In this document: piece after piece, positions 23,838-36,097 of the stretch
How positions within the stretch are numbered: the first letter of the stretch is position 1
Layout of the letters: every line of letters starts with the position of its first letter
Assembly (NCBI GenBank): GCA_905250125.1
Contig: CAJNOL010000799.1
Coordinates: 38,936 to 102,935 of the forward strand
DNA: 64,000 nucleotides
Direction: 5' to 3'
Source of the DNA: Rotaria sordida
Lineage: Eukaryota; Rotifera; Eurotatoria; Philodinida; Philodinidae
The notes under the pieces: model-generated
The model's input: the letters and a program-made list of their open reading frames with translations, nothing else
Told to the model about the DNA's origin: nothing
The model's database searches: none
Made by a program: the position numbers and the translations under genes

Positions 23838-26563
23838 AAAACAAAAAAATAAATAAATAAATAAACTAAAGTCTTTTTTTTTTAATATCTATATCAATTT
23901 GATTTCATTAATCATTCATCTGTAATTCTATATAAAGAAAAATTCATTTTGTTGTATTGTTTAAATTTAAATGGAAATAAAAGTATTCTAATTTATTGAA
24001 AATCTTCTAATCAAATAATTCGGTTCTTATTGAACATAAAAAAAAACATATTTTTTCTTTTTTTTTAGAATTATACTCGGCATCTTCTTCGAACGTATGG
24101 GATCTTTTGTATTAAAGAATATGCCTTCATTGTCTGATAAACAAATCGATAATATCAATGTAGATTTAGTACAAATCTCGAAACATGTACGATCTTTTAT
24201 TATCAATAATTATTGATGGAATCTACTGTTTATCTCAGAATTAGTCATCATGATTACATGCAATCTTTAGGATAATAGCGTAACATTGATTAGATCACAA
24301 ATCGAGATTAACAGATGGATTACAGATAGTTTTATTTTTATTATATAAATTTGAACGATCATTCTTGTCATTTTTCTTAATTTTTGTTAAAAGTACTATC
24401 AAACAAAGTTGCCAGATCTTCTGAAATTTAAACATTTTTCTTATTACTTTCTGATCTTTATTAGATCGTAGTTTTATTAGAGTGTAGATGTAAGTATGAG
24501 TCTTCCCTTCATCCATACTTACTCTTGATAAAACATATTTGAAAAAATGGAAAATATGAACAATAATATTGAACTGATGTTATATAACCTTTATTGTTTT
24601 CTTTCGTAGGATCTCTTAACCTGTAGAGTATACAGCCTTATTCACTTATTTTTACTAGTTTTCTTCAGTTTACTGTATTTCTGCAAAGCTTCTGAAGTTT
24701 TTTTTCTTTTTATATGGTTGAATAGAGCATTAACTACTGTATAGAATTGTGTAGTTTTTCATTTCTTAGCTTAGCCAAAATTTTAATAAATGTCGAAAAT
24801 TTTTTTTGAAAAAGCTTTTGCATACTCATATCTCAAAGAAAAAAAAAATCCAATTTTCATGAAAATGGTTTTAGATTGAAGAGATCCATCAAACTTAAAG
24901 TTTTAGAAAGTATTGAATGAAACTATTTTGAATTTACAGAGAAAATTTAATTTTACTATTGAAATTTTATGCAATTTTGTACTAATAAAAAAGCAACATC
25001 TATATTAGTGAAAAAGATTTCAATGTTTATGAAACAATAATTTACTCGAGAAAAAATACTGAAAATTGTACAAAAATAATTGTTAGAAATTCACTAAACT
25101 TTTACTTAAAATGATGTAATAAATCTGATGAAGTTTGATACAGAAATAAATGGATCTATCTAACCATATAAAAATACAAAACTTCTGAAATTTTGCAGAG
25201 TTACAGTAAACTGAAAAGCCTAGTAAAAATAAATGAATTTTGCTTTATATTTTTTTCGTATTAACTCAACAAATATATTCATTGTTTTGTCTTTCTTTAT
25301 CGTAAAAGAGCATTTGGTACCAACAGTTTAACATAATATACATGGCATTGGTTTGTGCTTTTTTGACACCGAACCGATTCTATATCTGTCATATAATAAC
25401 TGCTAGTTTGTAGAAAATTGCTTTTTCTGAATTGACAATTGTGTTGCCAATGTGAAACTTTTTTTTTTGTCTAAATAGATTTGAATATTTTCACTAAATA
25501 ACTATTCCATTATAATTTTATGCAGTTTTTTTTGTCAAATTACGCGGTAATATAAATGTATTTGCACTATATTCTTATCAAAACTTTAAATAGATCAAAT
25601 TTCAATTGATATGTAATGATTTAAAAGTATATTTATCAAGAATAGAGTTTATTATATGAAATTTTAAGAATAACTATGATAAAACATTAAAATTCTTTTT
25701 CTCATCATCCTACTCGGTTATATGTAATTGTTTCTAATTGATAATAAAATAATTTCTCTTGTTTGAACAGCTAATGAAATATTAGAGTAAAAATATTAAT
25801 AATTATTCATATGTAAATTTTTTTTTTTGATGTTAAAACTTCTCGACATGACTTTTTTGTAATTTATTCTTCATCATCGATTCCATTCTATTGCAAATAT
25901 GAAGTTCTTAATTGTTCTCGATAAAATTTTATTTATGCTATACGTTATTGCTGTCGGTCAAGGGCTGATTTGTTGATTTTGTCGTTTATATTTTAATAAG
26001 CTTCTTTTTTTTTTCTTCTTTTTCTTTTTATATTTTTCTTAAAATGCAACAAAAACAATCGTTTTAATGCATTTTACATAAAACTTAACTAAAAGCTTTG
26101 ATTGACAAAACATTTCTTGATTTTTGTTCTTATTTGTATTCTGAAATCGAATGTTTTCTGACATGATGAATCGAATTCAGCTTATAAAAAAAAAAAAAAA
26201 AAAAAAAACTTTTTTTTTTCTCTCTTATCTTAAATTGTTATAAACAATTTAATAAGAACCAGTTTAGTTTTTGTTTTGTTGTTTTCAAAAATTTTTCATC
26301 ATCAAAGTGGAGAAAAAAAGGTTCTTTATAAAGTGCGACAATTTATTACAATTAGTTTTCTATTCTGTCAACATTCATTGATTGTAGTAACGAAAGTGTA
26401 AAGTGAGAATGAGAGAAGAAAAAAATGAGAGGTTGGCGAGAAGGTAAGAAATCAAAAAATGGCTGTCATATAAAAGCATACACATCGAGCATTATAAGAC
26501 AAACAAAATCTTACAATAAATACAGAAGAACACATTACTTTTTCTCTTTTTGATCAAATCAAT
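23838..26563. other. Intergenic, TRAF to unknown 799-aa gene
   Basis: 2.7 kb holding the TRAF 3' UTR, a 600-bp foldback element (24639-25238) and T-rich and A-rich tracts (an A22 run followed by T9 near 26188-26218). No coding content was seen. Confidence 0.6.
24639..25238. repeat. Foldback element between TRAF and the next gene
   Basis: Outer ends pair over about 90 bases. The left arm has ACTTATTTTTACTAG, CAGTTTACTGTATTTCTGCA and AGCTTCTGAAG. The right arm has CTAGTAAAAATAAATG, TACAGTAAACTG and CTTCTGAAATTTTGCAG. TTTTTATATGGTTGAATAGA also pairs with ATCTATCTAACCATATAAAA. Pairing weakens toward the centre, which suggests an older copy. Confidence 0.75.
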
Positions 26564-29500
26564 ATGCTTGTTTCACCATCGAACAACAATTATACTAGGC
26601 CGATGACAACATCGACATCAACATCTCAAACACCTCGTGTACGTATTCGAACTTTACATGTATGTGAACCATCATATCCTTCACGAGATATTGTACGACA
26701 AGAAAATTATATTCGACGAAAAGCTCAAGAATTGCAAGGTTGGTGTTGTCCAAGAACAGTTCCATATCAAGGTATTGATCCAGTTCGTTCACCACTTGAA
26801 CTTTCAAAATCTACGACAGTAAGACTCTATTTTAAAGAAAATAATACAATTATATATGTTGATAATTTAGAATGAACGAATAACAAATGCAACTCCTGCA
26901 AAATCAGTCTCGAAAATATCGAGTGATGGAAGTGGATTCATTCGATCTAAATCTGGTTCTGTTGGACAAGATGAAAATTTGGTACAAATGTATTATAATT
27001 TATATAATAAATAAATTATTTTTCTTTTTATAGATGAAAACACAGTTTGAAACAAATATTCGACGTTTACAAACAGCTCAACAAAAGCATATGAAGAAAT
27101 CAAAGTAAAAATAGTTCTGAAAATTGTTTCCTGTTGTTTTTAATTAAACACGAATATAATCGAAATAAAAATGATATTATTTGAGGAAAAAAAAAATTGA
27201 GAAAAAAAATAATGTTCGTAAAGTCTATTATATACTCGTGAAAGACAGACATGCCATAGAGAGAGAAAAATTGATCTAATGGAATCTTGTTTCTTTTTTT
27301 TACACATTCGATCCATAATTCACAACTTGATTTGTTGTTTTTCGTACTATATGTATAGAATAATGTTTTACAAAAATTCAATTGGCGTCATCATCCGTTG
27401 CTTATGGAAACTATTTCATAAAATAAATAGAATTTTGTTTTTTGTTTTTTACATTAAATTTTTTTTTATAGTGATATTTTAAAACGTGTACAATTGGGTC
27501 ATAGTATTAAAGATGTTGTTGGAAAATTTCCTCGAGCTGTATGTTAAAGATATTTCATATGAAAAGAAATTTAGGATTATTTGTTTTTTAATAGAATAGT
27601 ACTCGTGTAGATACTGCCGATACTCATAGAACGGCTAGTGTTAATAATGATGAAAAAGAATCGGATATTTTATATGATAGATTACTTGATGATTTTGAGG
27701 AAGAAGACGATATGGATGGATCAAGGTAAGTTTATTATAAATTTATATGTGCTTTCGTATTTTGTACACTTGCACTATTGGTAAACACGTTTTATAATCA
27801 CAGCGAGAGTGATATTCGTGATGATATTATGTCACCAAGAACAATCACAAATACAAATTTAACTAGCACGGACACGACAGAAATAACTGAATTACATAAA
27901 ATACATCCGCCTAAGTGAGATATTCTATTTAAAAAATTTCGACTAAAAAACAATTGAAATATCTTTTTTTTTGTTAAATAGTATATCATTTCTTCCAGTG
28001 AAATTATGTCAATCAGCTCCACCATTGAATCGTAATAATCTTCGACAAGCAACATTACGTCCATTTACACCACGTTATAGTAGTCTATCAGCAAGATTAC
28101 GTCTTACAAGACATATGCCTTTTAGGTTAATTGAAAATAAAATTCTTTTTCTTTTTGATTTTTTTATTTAATTAATAATTCATTTTCTTTAGAGATGCAT
28201 TATATCGTCAATTATGTTGTATTCTATGGTTATTACGAGCTATGGGTCGATCAGATTGGTCAGAAGTAATTAGTGGATGTTGGAATATTGATCAATGGTC
28301 AGTATTTTGATTTTTACATGTATCACGTTTATTCTTTTGTGTCTTAAACATTTTCTTTTTAAATATAGGCTACGAAATGATTCTCGTTCACATACACATT
28401 CTCATCATCATCAACAAGCTAAAAAACAACATGAATCTAACAAAGGACATCATACAAAATTTCTTCCATCGGAACTTAAATCGATATCGACAACAACAAA
28501 TACATCCAAAGAAAATGCTATTGCATCGTTACGAACAGTAGTTGGAAATACCGATGTAAATAATATGATATTTTTCATTTTTATTATTATTATTATTATT
28601 ATCTAAAAAACAACAAAAAGACTTTTTTTGTTTTCTTTAAATTTTCATTGTAGACTTCAAGAAAACAACATTTAAGTTTTGAATCAAATATAACTCGTTT
28701 ACCTGAAACAAGTTTTGGTAAATATTCATAATTGAAAATAGATTGTTTCATTTTAATATGTTTTTTTTTTTTTGCTTTTTATTTTCATTAAAAGATGATC
28801 AAATTAGAAGTCGTAGTAGATTAAGTGATGCTAGTGAACGATTAGATTTACAATTAAATTCAACTAATATTGATTCTGATCTTAATGAATCATCATCATC
28901 ATCAAGAAGTAAGCAAGGTGATTCAACTGAACATATTAATTTAGATAGTAGTCATCAAACAACAAATATACGTTCACTTGGAGTTACACCTGCTATATTA
29001 ATAACTAATACAAGTCGAACATCGACATCAACTAATTTCGGTCAATCGACTGGTCGTGCTACAACAGGTCGTTTAACATCCATCATGGAACGACGACGTA
29101 GTCCTGATGCATTACTTAAACGATGGGTAAAGAATCAAAAGATGATAGTAAAAGATTCCGATGAACCTTTACCTTTAAATGTAAGTTACTTTTAGATATT
29201 ATTTTAGAAAAAAAAATTTTTTTTTAAATCTTTAGGAAGCACAAATACGTTTATTACGTGTGGGTGATAATGATGATCTTAAACGTATATTTGGATTAGA
29301 AAATGCAACAGATGTTAATAAAGAACAAGTAAAAGTACGTCGAACACGTGAAATTGAACAAAAACTTGTTGCAAATATTAAACGTCGTTCAGCAACAAGT
29401 GTTGGGTATTAAACAAAAAAATTTCCTCTTTTTTTTTGTTTTTATTTCTTCAACAACAAAAAACAAATATTTAATATTTTAGATCAGGTCAATCAAAACG

Positions 29501-30208
29501 TCATGCACAAATTTTACAGAAAATTAAACGAGATTTTAATGATTTTACAGAAGAACAATCAATTATTTTAAATAATAAACTTGAACAAGCTGATAATGAT
29601 CGTCTTTTTTATTGTCAAACAAAATTACGTGAACTTCAACAAAAAATGCCACCATTAACTATACTTGATCGTTTATTAAAACATTTACGTTATGATGAAG
29701 ATAAAAAGAAAATTGATGCTGCTTATCTCAAATATCAATCATGGTTTGTTTCAAAAAAAGAAAAACAAAGAATTATACATTGTAATATTTTCTTTGTTTA
29801 AATAGGTACGTTGATTTATTACAAATGGTTCAAACCGATTATAGTGATGATCATATAATAATACTTCTTTTAAAAGAAATGGAAGAATTTGCTAATGTAA
29901 ATATTTTTCTTTTTCAGTTTCACTATAAATGATATAATTCAATTAGATTATTTTGTTTTTAGCCAAATGATAAACCTACAGTTATTCGATTTAAAGCTGT
30001 TCTTAGTGATTTAAAAGCTCATGAAATATGTCATCCTGATGTAATGGCTGCTATAGAATTTATTCGTATTCATGTTGTACGAATGGGAGATGAAGAATTT
30101 GATAAATTTTTTTGTAGACAATTTCCAACAGTTACAAAATATATTATGACACAAAGTGAAACAACAGAAAATGATGATACTCAATTAGAAGTAAAAACTG
30201 TTATATGA
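26564..30208 (+). CDS. Unrecognised animal protein, 799 residues
   Basis: Fifteen exons join in phase to 799 residues: 26564-26818, 26871-26981, 27034-27104, 27472-27538, 27595-27725, 27804-27914, 27982-28125, 28193-28297, 28369-28555, 28654-28717, 28795-29180, 29236-29405, 29483-29743, 29806-29896, 29963-30208. The N-terminal part has a compact motif (ENYIRRKAQELQGWCCP). The middle is Ser/Thr/Asp-rich and probably disordered. A short hydrophobic/Trp-rich unit (LYRQLCCILWLLRAMGRSDW) follows near residue 305. The C-terminal 300 residues are helical and charged, with KMPPLTILDRLLKHLRYDED and HEICHPDVMAAIEFIRIHVV. There is no signal peptide, no clear membrane span and no catalytic motif. The layout loosely recalls coiled-coil proteins of the CCDC60 type, but this is a guess. 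Every splice junction is GT-AG and phase-consistent, so the gene model itself is strong. AATAAA signals follow the stop near 30257. Confidence 0.75.
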
Positions 30209-31593
30209 TAATATTTTGTATATTTATTTTGTTTTGCTTTCTTTTTTTTTTTTTGAAATAAATAAAAATTATTGACTTTTTTTTTTCTATGATGCTGATC
30301 TATCATTATAATTAGTAATCAATGTTAAATACTTAAGATTTGATTTTGAAAAAAGAACTCTTCTTTGATTGATTAAAACTTTTAAGTTTTGAGCGTTTTT
30401 TTTTTTTACTCCATATATACTTTTAAATACCTTCGATCTACTGAATTTGTTTTGAAATATAGTTGTAAAATCAAAAAACAAACGTAGCTTCGTTTTTCAG
30501 ACGCGATATACCTAATCAAGCTGAAACTCTTCTATGAGGACTTGATAATGTTTTAGGTGTTGACCCTTGTTCTATTTAAAAAAGATTCTATCACTGATTT
30601 TTTTTTATAATGCTCTTCGTATTTGAAGGTTTTGGTTTTTTAAACGTATAAGAAAGATGACTGTGAATGACGATAAAAAGACGCAAACTATTGGACTTTC
30701 GAGTATGAAGTATCAATGATATGTTTTATATTTAATTTTTTTTTGTATGACTTCTTTCATTTTGTTATTAGAAATTTTTCTCCATTTATTATTTAATGAT
30801 TATATATAGGAACCAATTCTGAACGATTGTTTGATCCAGACGTGTATAGTTTGTTTATTAGATTAAGTGAAGTTTTTTTATTCGTCTTAGGCAGATGAAT
30901 AAACAAATGTATAATAATTTAAAATAAACAGTTCGTTTTTGACATTGATCGATCGTGAAATTATAAATGAGATTAAAAAAAATTGAGTCATCATTAAAAA
31001 AATCCAATAGCACACATACATTTGGAATATCGAGTTACATATCGAGAATTTATTAGATATATCATTGATAAAATGCAATCGAATAAACATGGATGATGTT
31101 GTTGCATTTTAATATGATACAGATTATTTCATTCAAATAACCTTCATGGAAAAGTTATGAAAAAAAAACCTTTGGTCTTTTCTAATGCATATCACCAAAC
31201 TCCTTCTTTATATTTTTTTCTAATCACGTTGCTTGTGCTAATGGTCGGTAATATTGACATTGTTTAATTCAATGTCGGAAATTCTTCTGCAATTTATACA
31301 TATTGATGCATAATAATGATGAAGGAATAACAGTACATAATTCTGATGGTTTTTTTTGTTCTACTGAAGACAAATTTACGAAATTAGACAATTCAATAGT
31401 AGTAGATGATTGACTTTCTTTCGTATATTCATCTCAAGATTGTACTAATTTGATCCATGATTATGAAACTAATCTATACTCCTAATATATCGAATATTTT
31501 TGAAATTAAATCTTAGAAGACACGATTGATATAAAACACAATAGAAGTTCTTGTTATATTTGATAAACGAGATTTGTTTTAGATAACTACACC

Positions 31594-32766
31594 TAGAGAT
31601 GTAAGCTGATGAGTCAATTGGCAACAGCGCTGAAAAATTTTTTAATTTGTTTAAATCTTCGACGATACCTGATTCGAATATGTGTGTTCTTTGGCGATGG
31701 CTGAAAATTTCAAAACTGAATATATCTTTAGACGATAAGAAATGTCTGTTTATTTCAATATTTGATTACTAGTAATTTCAAAAAACTAAATGAAATAATT
31801 GTATTTCGCACGTTATTTTAATCAAGATATTACATTTAAGTAATTTAGATAGGAATAATCAATTACTAATAACTATAGTCGGAAGCCAAGAGAATCAACG
31901 ATCCTAGGGATGGACAAACTTTGTTGATAGATATCAAGATACTAAAAAATTACTCTCTTGAGTTTTTAACGATAGAGACTGGGTGACGATCTCTATAAAA
32001 CATTAAGTTTGAGTTATCTCGGAGATCTTATTTTTGTTGTGCATCTTTTGTTGTTTAGCGATTTAGAGAAAACAGAGAGGGAATATTCTAATTTGTTGTT
32101 TTAGTTTGCTGAGTTTCTATCACTCGGTGAATTACCAATAGAAGATTTATCATATGTCCTTGGCGTCATGTAAAACTGTAGATGCTAATCTGTTTTCGAT
32201 TGAGGATAAACTATCATCTATTTGTTCAAATTTTCATTTATAGAAGAAAATTTTGCAATAAATTCGTTTAATATCTAATGTATCATTTACTTTTTTGTGC
32301 AAATGACACGAATGATAATATATAGATCATTGTTTTAGTATGTTCGATAGCTTTCTTAGAATAAAAAAAAACTTTCATTGAAATTATGAAAACTCGTTAT
32401 ATTGAGTGATAGATTCAAATATAAATAAAATTTGAACCACCAAGTTTAATAAAACTTCTTTGTACTATTCTTATTCCTGATATAGAGTACTACATTTTTG
32501 TCCATATAAACAACCGAAAAAATTGACAAACAACTTTATGGCTCAAATATAACCGAATATAAGTAAAAATTTTCGATTTTTGCATTCAGATATCGGCGGC
32601 AGCGGCGACTGAAACTTTCATAAATTTTTCTTATTAACGGCGGCGCAGCGGCTGCATCTACTGTTAGTCAGCGGCGACAGCGGCTCAAAAATTTTTAAAA
32701 TTTTCGTTGTTGCGACGGCGGCGGCTGTAATTTTGAAAAAATCGACGGCCGCGGCTTACACCTCTA
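31594..32766. mobile_element. Non-autonomous hAT-like DNA transposon
   Basis: The ends are inverted repeats: TAGAGATGTAAGCTG on the left and, read inward from the right, TAGAGGTGTAAGCCG (13 of 15 identical). They fit the hAT terminal rule 5'-YARNG. The element is flanked by 8-base near-identical duplications, ACTACACC (31586-31593) and ACTACATC (32767-32774), the length hAT transposases make. The right 180 bases hold repeated GCGGCGGC-type blocks, unlike the AT-rich surroundings. No transposase frame remains, so movement would need an enzyme encoded elsewhere. Confidence 0.75.
32590..32760. repeat. GC-rich GCGGCG repeat block inside the hAT-like element
   Basis: Four or more clusters of CGGCGGC/GCGGCGAC/GGCGGCGGC units alternate with AT-rich spacers such as AAAATTTTT. 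This is a strong local departure from window composition and lies subterminal to the right end of the element, where hAT transposases often bind repeats. Confidence 0.8.
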
Positions 32767-33196
32767 ACTACATCATAACCAGTACTTATACTAAGCTGAG
32801 ATTATCGATTGACATCACTAGAAAATATTTTCATTATATAATTGAAAAGCAGTTATCGATAACTAACGACAACTATTTGTAATTTTCTTAAAGTTGGATT
32901 CGATCTATAATGTATACAATATGGAATTATATGTTCAAATCAAATTTGACCACACAAGAATGAAATGAAATGTACAAACATCTTGTCTATAAATTTCGAT
33001 AAATAAGCTATTTTATATGTTAACAACATTATAAATTTTGCTTTATTTAATTTCTATTGTTATATGTAATAGTATATTATATGTTGATTGTTTCTCCTAT
33101 TGACCAATATAATATTTATTATCTTTACACAATGTTTTAACTAATTTTTGTTTTCTGTTGTCTAATATATTGTTATTCACGTTTATTTAATTTCAG

Positions 33197-36097
33197 ATGA
33201 GTTCAAATCAATTAAAACTAGATCAAATTTGGAACCGTCCTGAACTACCATCAAAACCTGCTCTGTTTTCAAATACAAATGAAATCAAGGTATTCTTTTT
33301 TCCGAATCATTCATCATTGTTTTTTTCGCTTATAAAAGAGTACTTTTTTTTAGACATCTATTGGAAATAAAGATGTTAAATTATCATTATTTCCAATGCC
33401 TACTGCTCGTTGGCGACCAAATCAACGTCCATTTGTTCTTCCACCGCAAACGATAAATCCAAATGGTACTTCATCTATGAGAACAATTCAATTAATTGAT
33501 CCTATTATCACACCAATGCCAACAATGAGTAGTCTAAAACATATTCAAACAACTCAAAATTTATTCAGCATTGGAAAACGTATGCCTGAAATAGAAATAG
33601 CTTTAAAACAACTTATTGCTAATATGGAAAAATGTCCACGACCAGAAGAAGAATTACCACAACCATTATCTCTTCGTAATGTTACATTACACGGTTATCA
33701 ACGACATGCACTTGCTTGGATGGAATGGCGTGAAAGTAATCCACCATTTGGTGGTAAGCAAAAATTTTCAATTTAGTTCTTTTTTTATCTAACAAATATT
33801 ATTATATGATTTAGGAATTTTGGCTGATGATATGGGGTATAGTTAATTTTTTTTAAAATTATTATTCAGATGATATTTGTTTTTGTTTTTCTTAGACTTG
33901 GTAAAACTGTAACTACAATTGCTTTTCTTCTACTTCGAATGAATTCAATAAAACAAGAATCTATCGAACAAATATTTGATTCTTCAAAAAATCGAGCTAT
34001 TCCAACAACACTTGTTATATGTCCAGCTACACTTATGAGTCATTGGGAAAGTGAAATAACTAAATATAGTCGTATGAGATGTTTTATTTATCATGGTTCA
34101 TCACGTAAAAAAGATATTCCAGTTGGTGGTGCAGTTCGTGCTTTTGGACAATATTGTGTTGTACTTACATCTTATGAATTAGTACGAGCTGAACATACAT
34201 GTGATGAAATTAAAGTAGATTTTTTTTGTTTTTCTTTTACATCAAAAATTTTATTATTATTCTAATAATTATTTTAGAATCCATTATTTTCTGTAAAATG
34301 GCAACGAATTGTTCTTGATGAAGCACATCGAATACGTTCACATAAATCACAAACAGCTCAAGCATGTTCATCACTTGATACTATTTATCGTTGGGCATTA
34401 ACTGGAACACCAATACATAATAAAGCTGATGATTTTTATTCACTTCTTCATTTTCTTCATTATTCACCATTTGATATATATTCAACATGGAAATTATTTT
34501 CATCAAATCAATATAAATCTATTGAACGTATGAAAACAATTGTACGTTCATTAATACTTCGACGAACAAAAACTGATTATGATTTAAATGGTAAATTACT
34601 TGTACCATTACCATCTAAACAAATAGAAAATCTTTGGTTAACATTAACTGATGAAGAACTGAAACATTATCAACGTATTAAAATGGAAATGACTGATGCT
34701 TATAAATTATTTATTCATAATCGACGTGAAAAAAAGAAAACAAATACAGTTGTTCTTTTTACATTAATGTAAATATATACATATATCTATATTTTAATAG
34801 GAAAAACATTTCTTTATTTTTTTTTGATTTTATTATTTTATTTTAGGCTTAAATTACGTCAAGCATGTAATCATTTATCATTAGTAAAAAATTTATCAAC
34901 AGATGAAGTATTTGATGATAAAGATGATGTTGCATTAGAATTATCAATGTTTAAATTAGATTTAAATGATACATTAAATGATAAAAATATTCAATCATTG
35001 ACAAAAGATACTGAACTTCAATATGATATAACATTTTTAAGTACAAAACTTAATTGTCTTCTAAAAAAACTTAATTTAATTGTTAATCAAGAAGGAGAAA
35101 AATGTAAGAATACATTATTTTCTTATTATCAACTTCATTGTCGCACACATGCACCTAAAATATCAACACAGTATCATAAAGAATAGTAGTACTTTATGAG
35201 AAAGGAATAGCTACTTTTGTCCAGGACTGTATCTTTGGAAGCACAGAAACATACATGTAGTACAATAACTACAAACTTTGGAAGACCTAACCAGATTTTC
35301 AAAGGAGGAGAGCTGCTCTTTCTTCACTGGATAAAACACTAACACAAACTCTTATATATCTACTCACATATTCACAATTTTAGTCCTCGATGTACGTAAA
35401 ACAATTGCTACATTTGACATGTAGTTAAATTATTTAAATGAGATTTTCATAATAACATAATTAGAGAATTAGTATTTCATACTGAATCTTCTTTACTTGT
35501 TTTTTTTTTTTTGTAATGATAGGTATTGTTGTTTCGTCATGGGTAGGCATGCTCAATATTGTTCGACATCATTTAAAACAATATCATATACGATCTCTAA
35601 CAATTAGTGGTGAAATTAAAATTGCTGATCGGCAAGCGGTTGTACAAGCATTTAATAGTGATGAAAAGAAATATATGGTAAAAATTAATTTATTTTTTTT
35701 AGATTTAAACATTCATTTATTGTTTTCTAATTTAGGTTCTTCTTTTATCATTGAAAGCTGGTGGTGAAGGTCTTAATCTTGTTGGTGGTAATCATCTTTT
35801 CTTATGTGAATTATCTTATAATCCACAAAATGAACAACAAGCATGTGATAGAATATATCGAAGTAATAGAATTTCTTTACTTGTCATTCAACATATTTTG
35901 TACTTTTTTTTTGTTTTTGACTTATAGTTGGTCAACGAAGAGATGTACATATTTATCGATTAATGATAAAAAATACAATTGAAGAACGAATTAGTAATTT
36001 ACAAGAACAAAAATTAAAATTGGCTGGTGATGTTTTAGCTGGTTGTGTAGATAGATTTAGTCTTAGATTAGAAGATATTGCTTATTTGTGCTCATAA
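33197..36097 (+). CDS. TTF2/Lodestar-type SNF2 ATPase
   Basis: Nine exons (33197-33289, 33354-33753, 33815-33836, 33896-34214, 34278-34768, 34847-35103, 35523-35677, 35736-35862, 35928-36097) join in phase to 677 residues. This is a Swi2/Snf2-family DNA-dependent ATPase. The closest relative I recognise is transcription termination factor 2 (Drosophila Lodestar), which releases RNA polymerase II transcripts, notably at mitosis. Motifs are ILADDMGLGKT (Walker A, about 166-176), [12 protein letters not shown] (Ia), LDEAHRIR (DEAH box, about 291-298), [10 protein letters not shown] (III), and the C-terminal helicase lobe with [15 protein letters not shown] and [18 protein letters not shown]. It is much shorter than human TTF2 (about 1160 residues) and has no N-terminal zinc finger, so upstream exons may be missed or absent. 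Exon 3, carrying most of Walker A, is 22 bases long. The ATG sits directly after an acceptor-like TTTCAG. Confidence 0.9.

Larger units (their letters stand above)
30209..33196. other. Intergenic, unknown gene to TTF2-like gene
   Basis: 3.0 kb between two plus-strand genes. It contains a 1.17-kb hAT-like non-autonomous transposon (31594-32766) with a GC-rich right end. Outside that element I see only AT-rich sequence without coding content. Confidence 0.65.

Noticed and set aside
35104-35186. Read-through end of the TTF2 exon after TGTAAG
   Set aside because: A good GTAAG donor at 35104 splices in phase to the conserved helicase exon at 35523, so the open frame beyond is intron.
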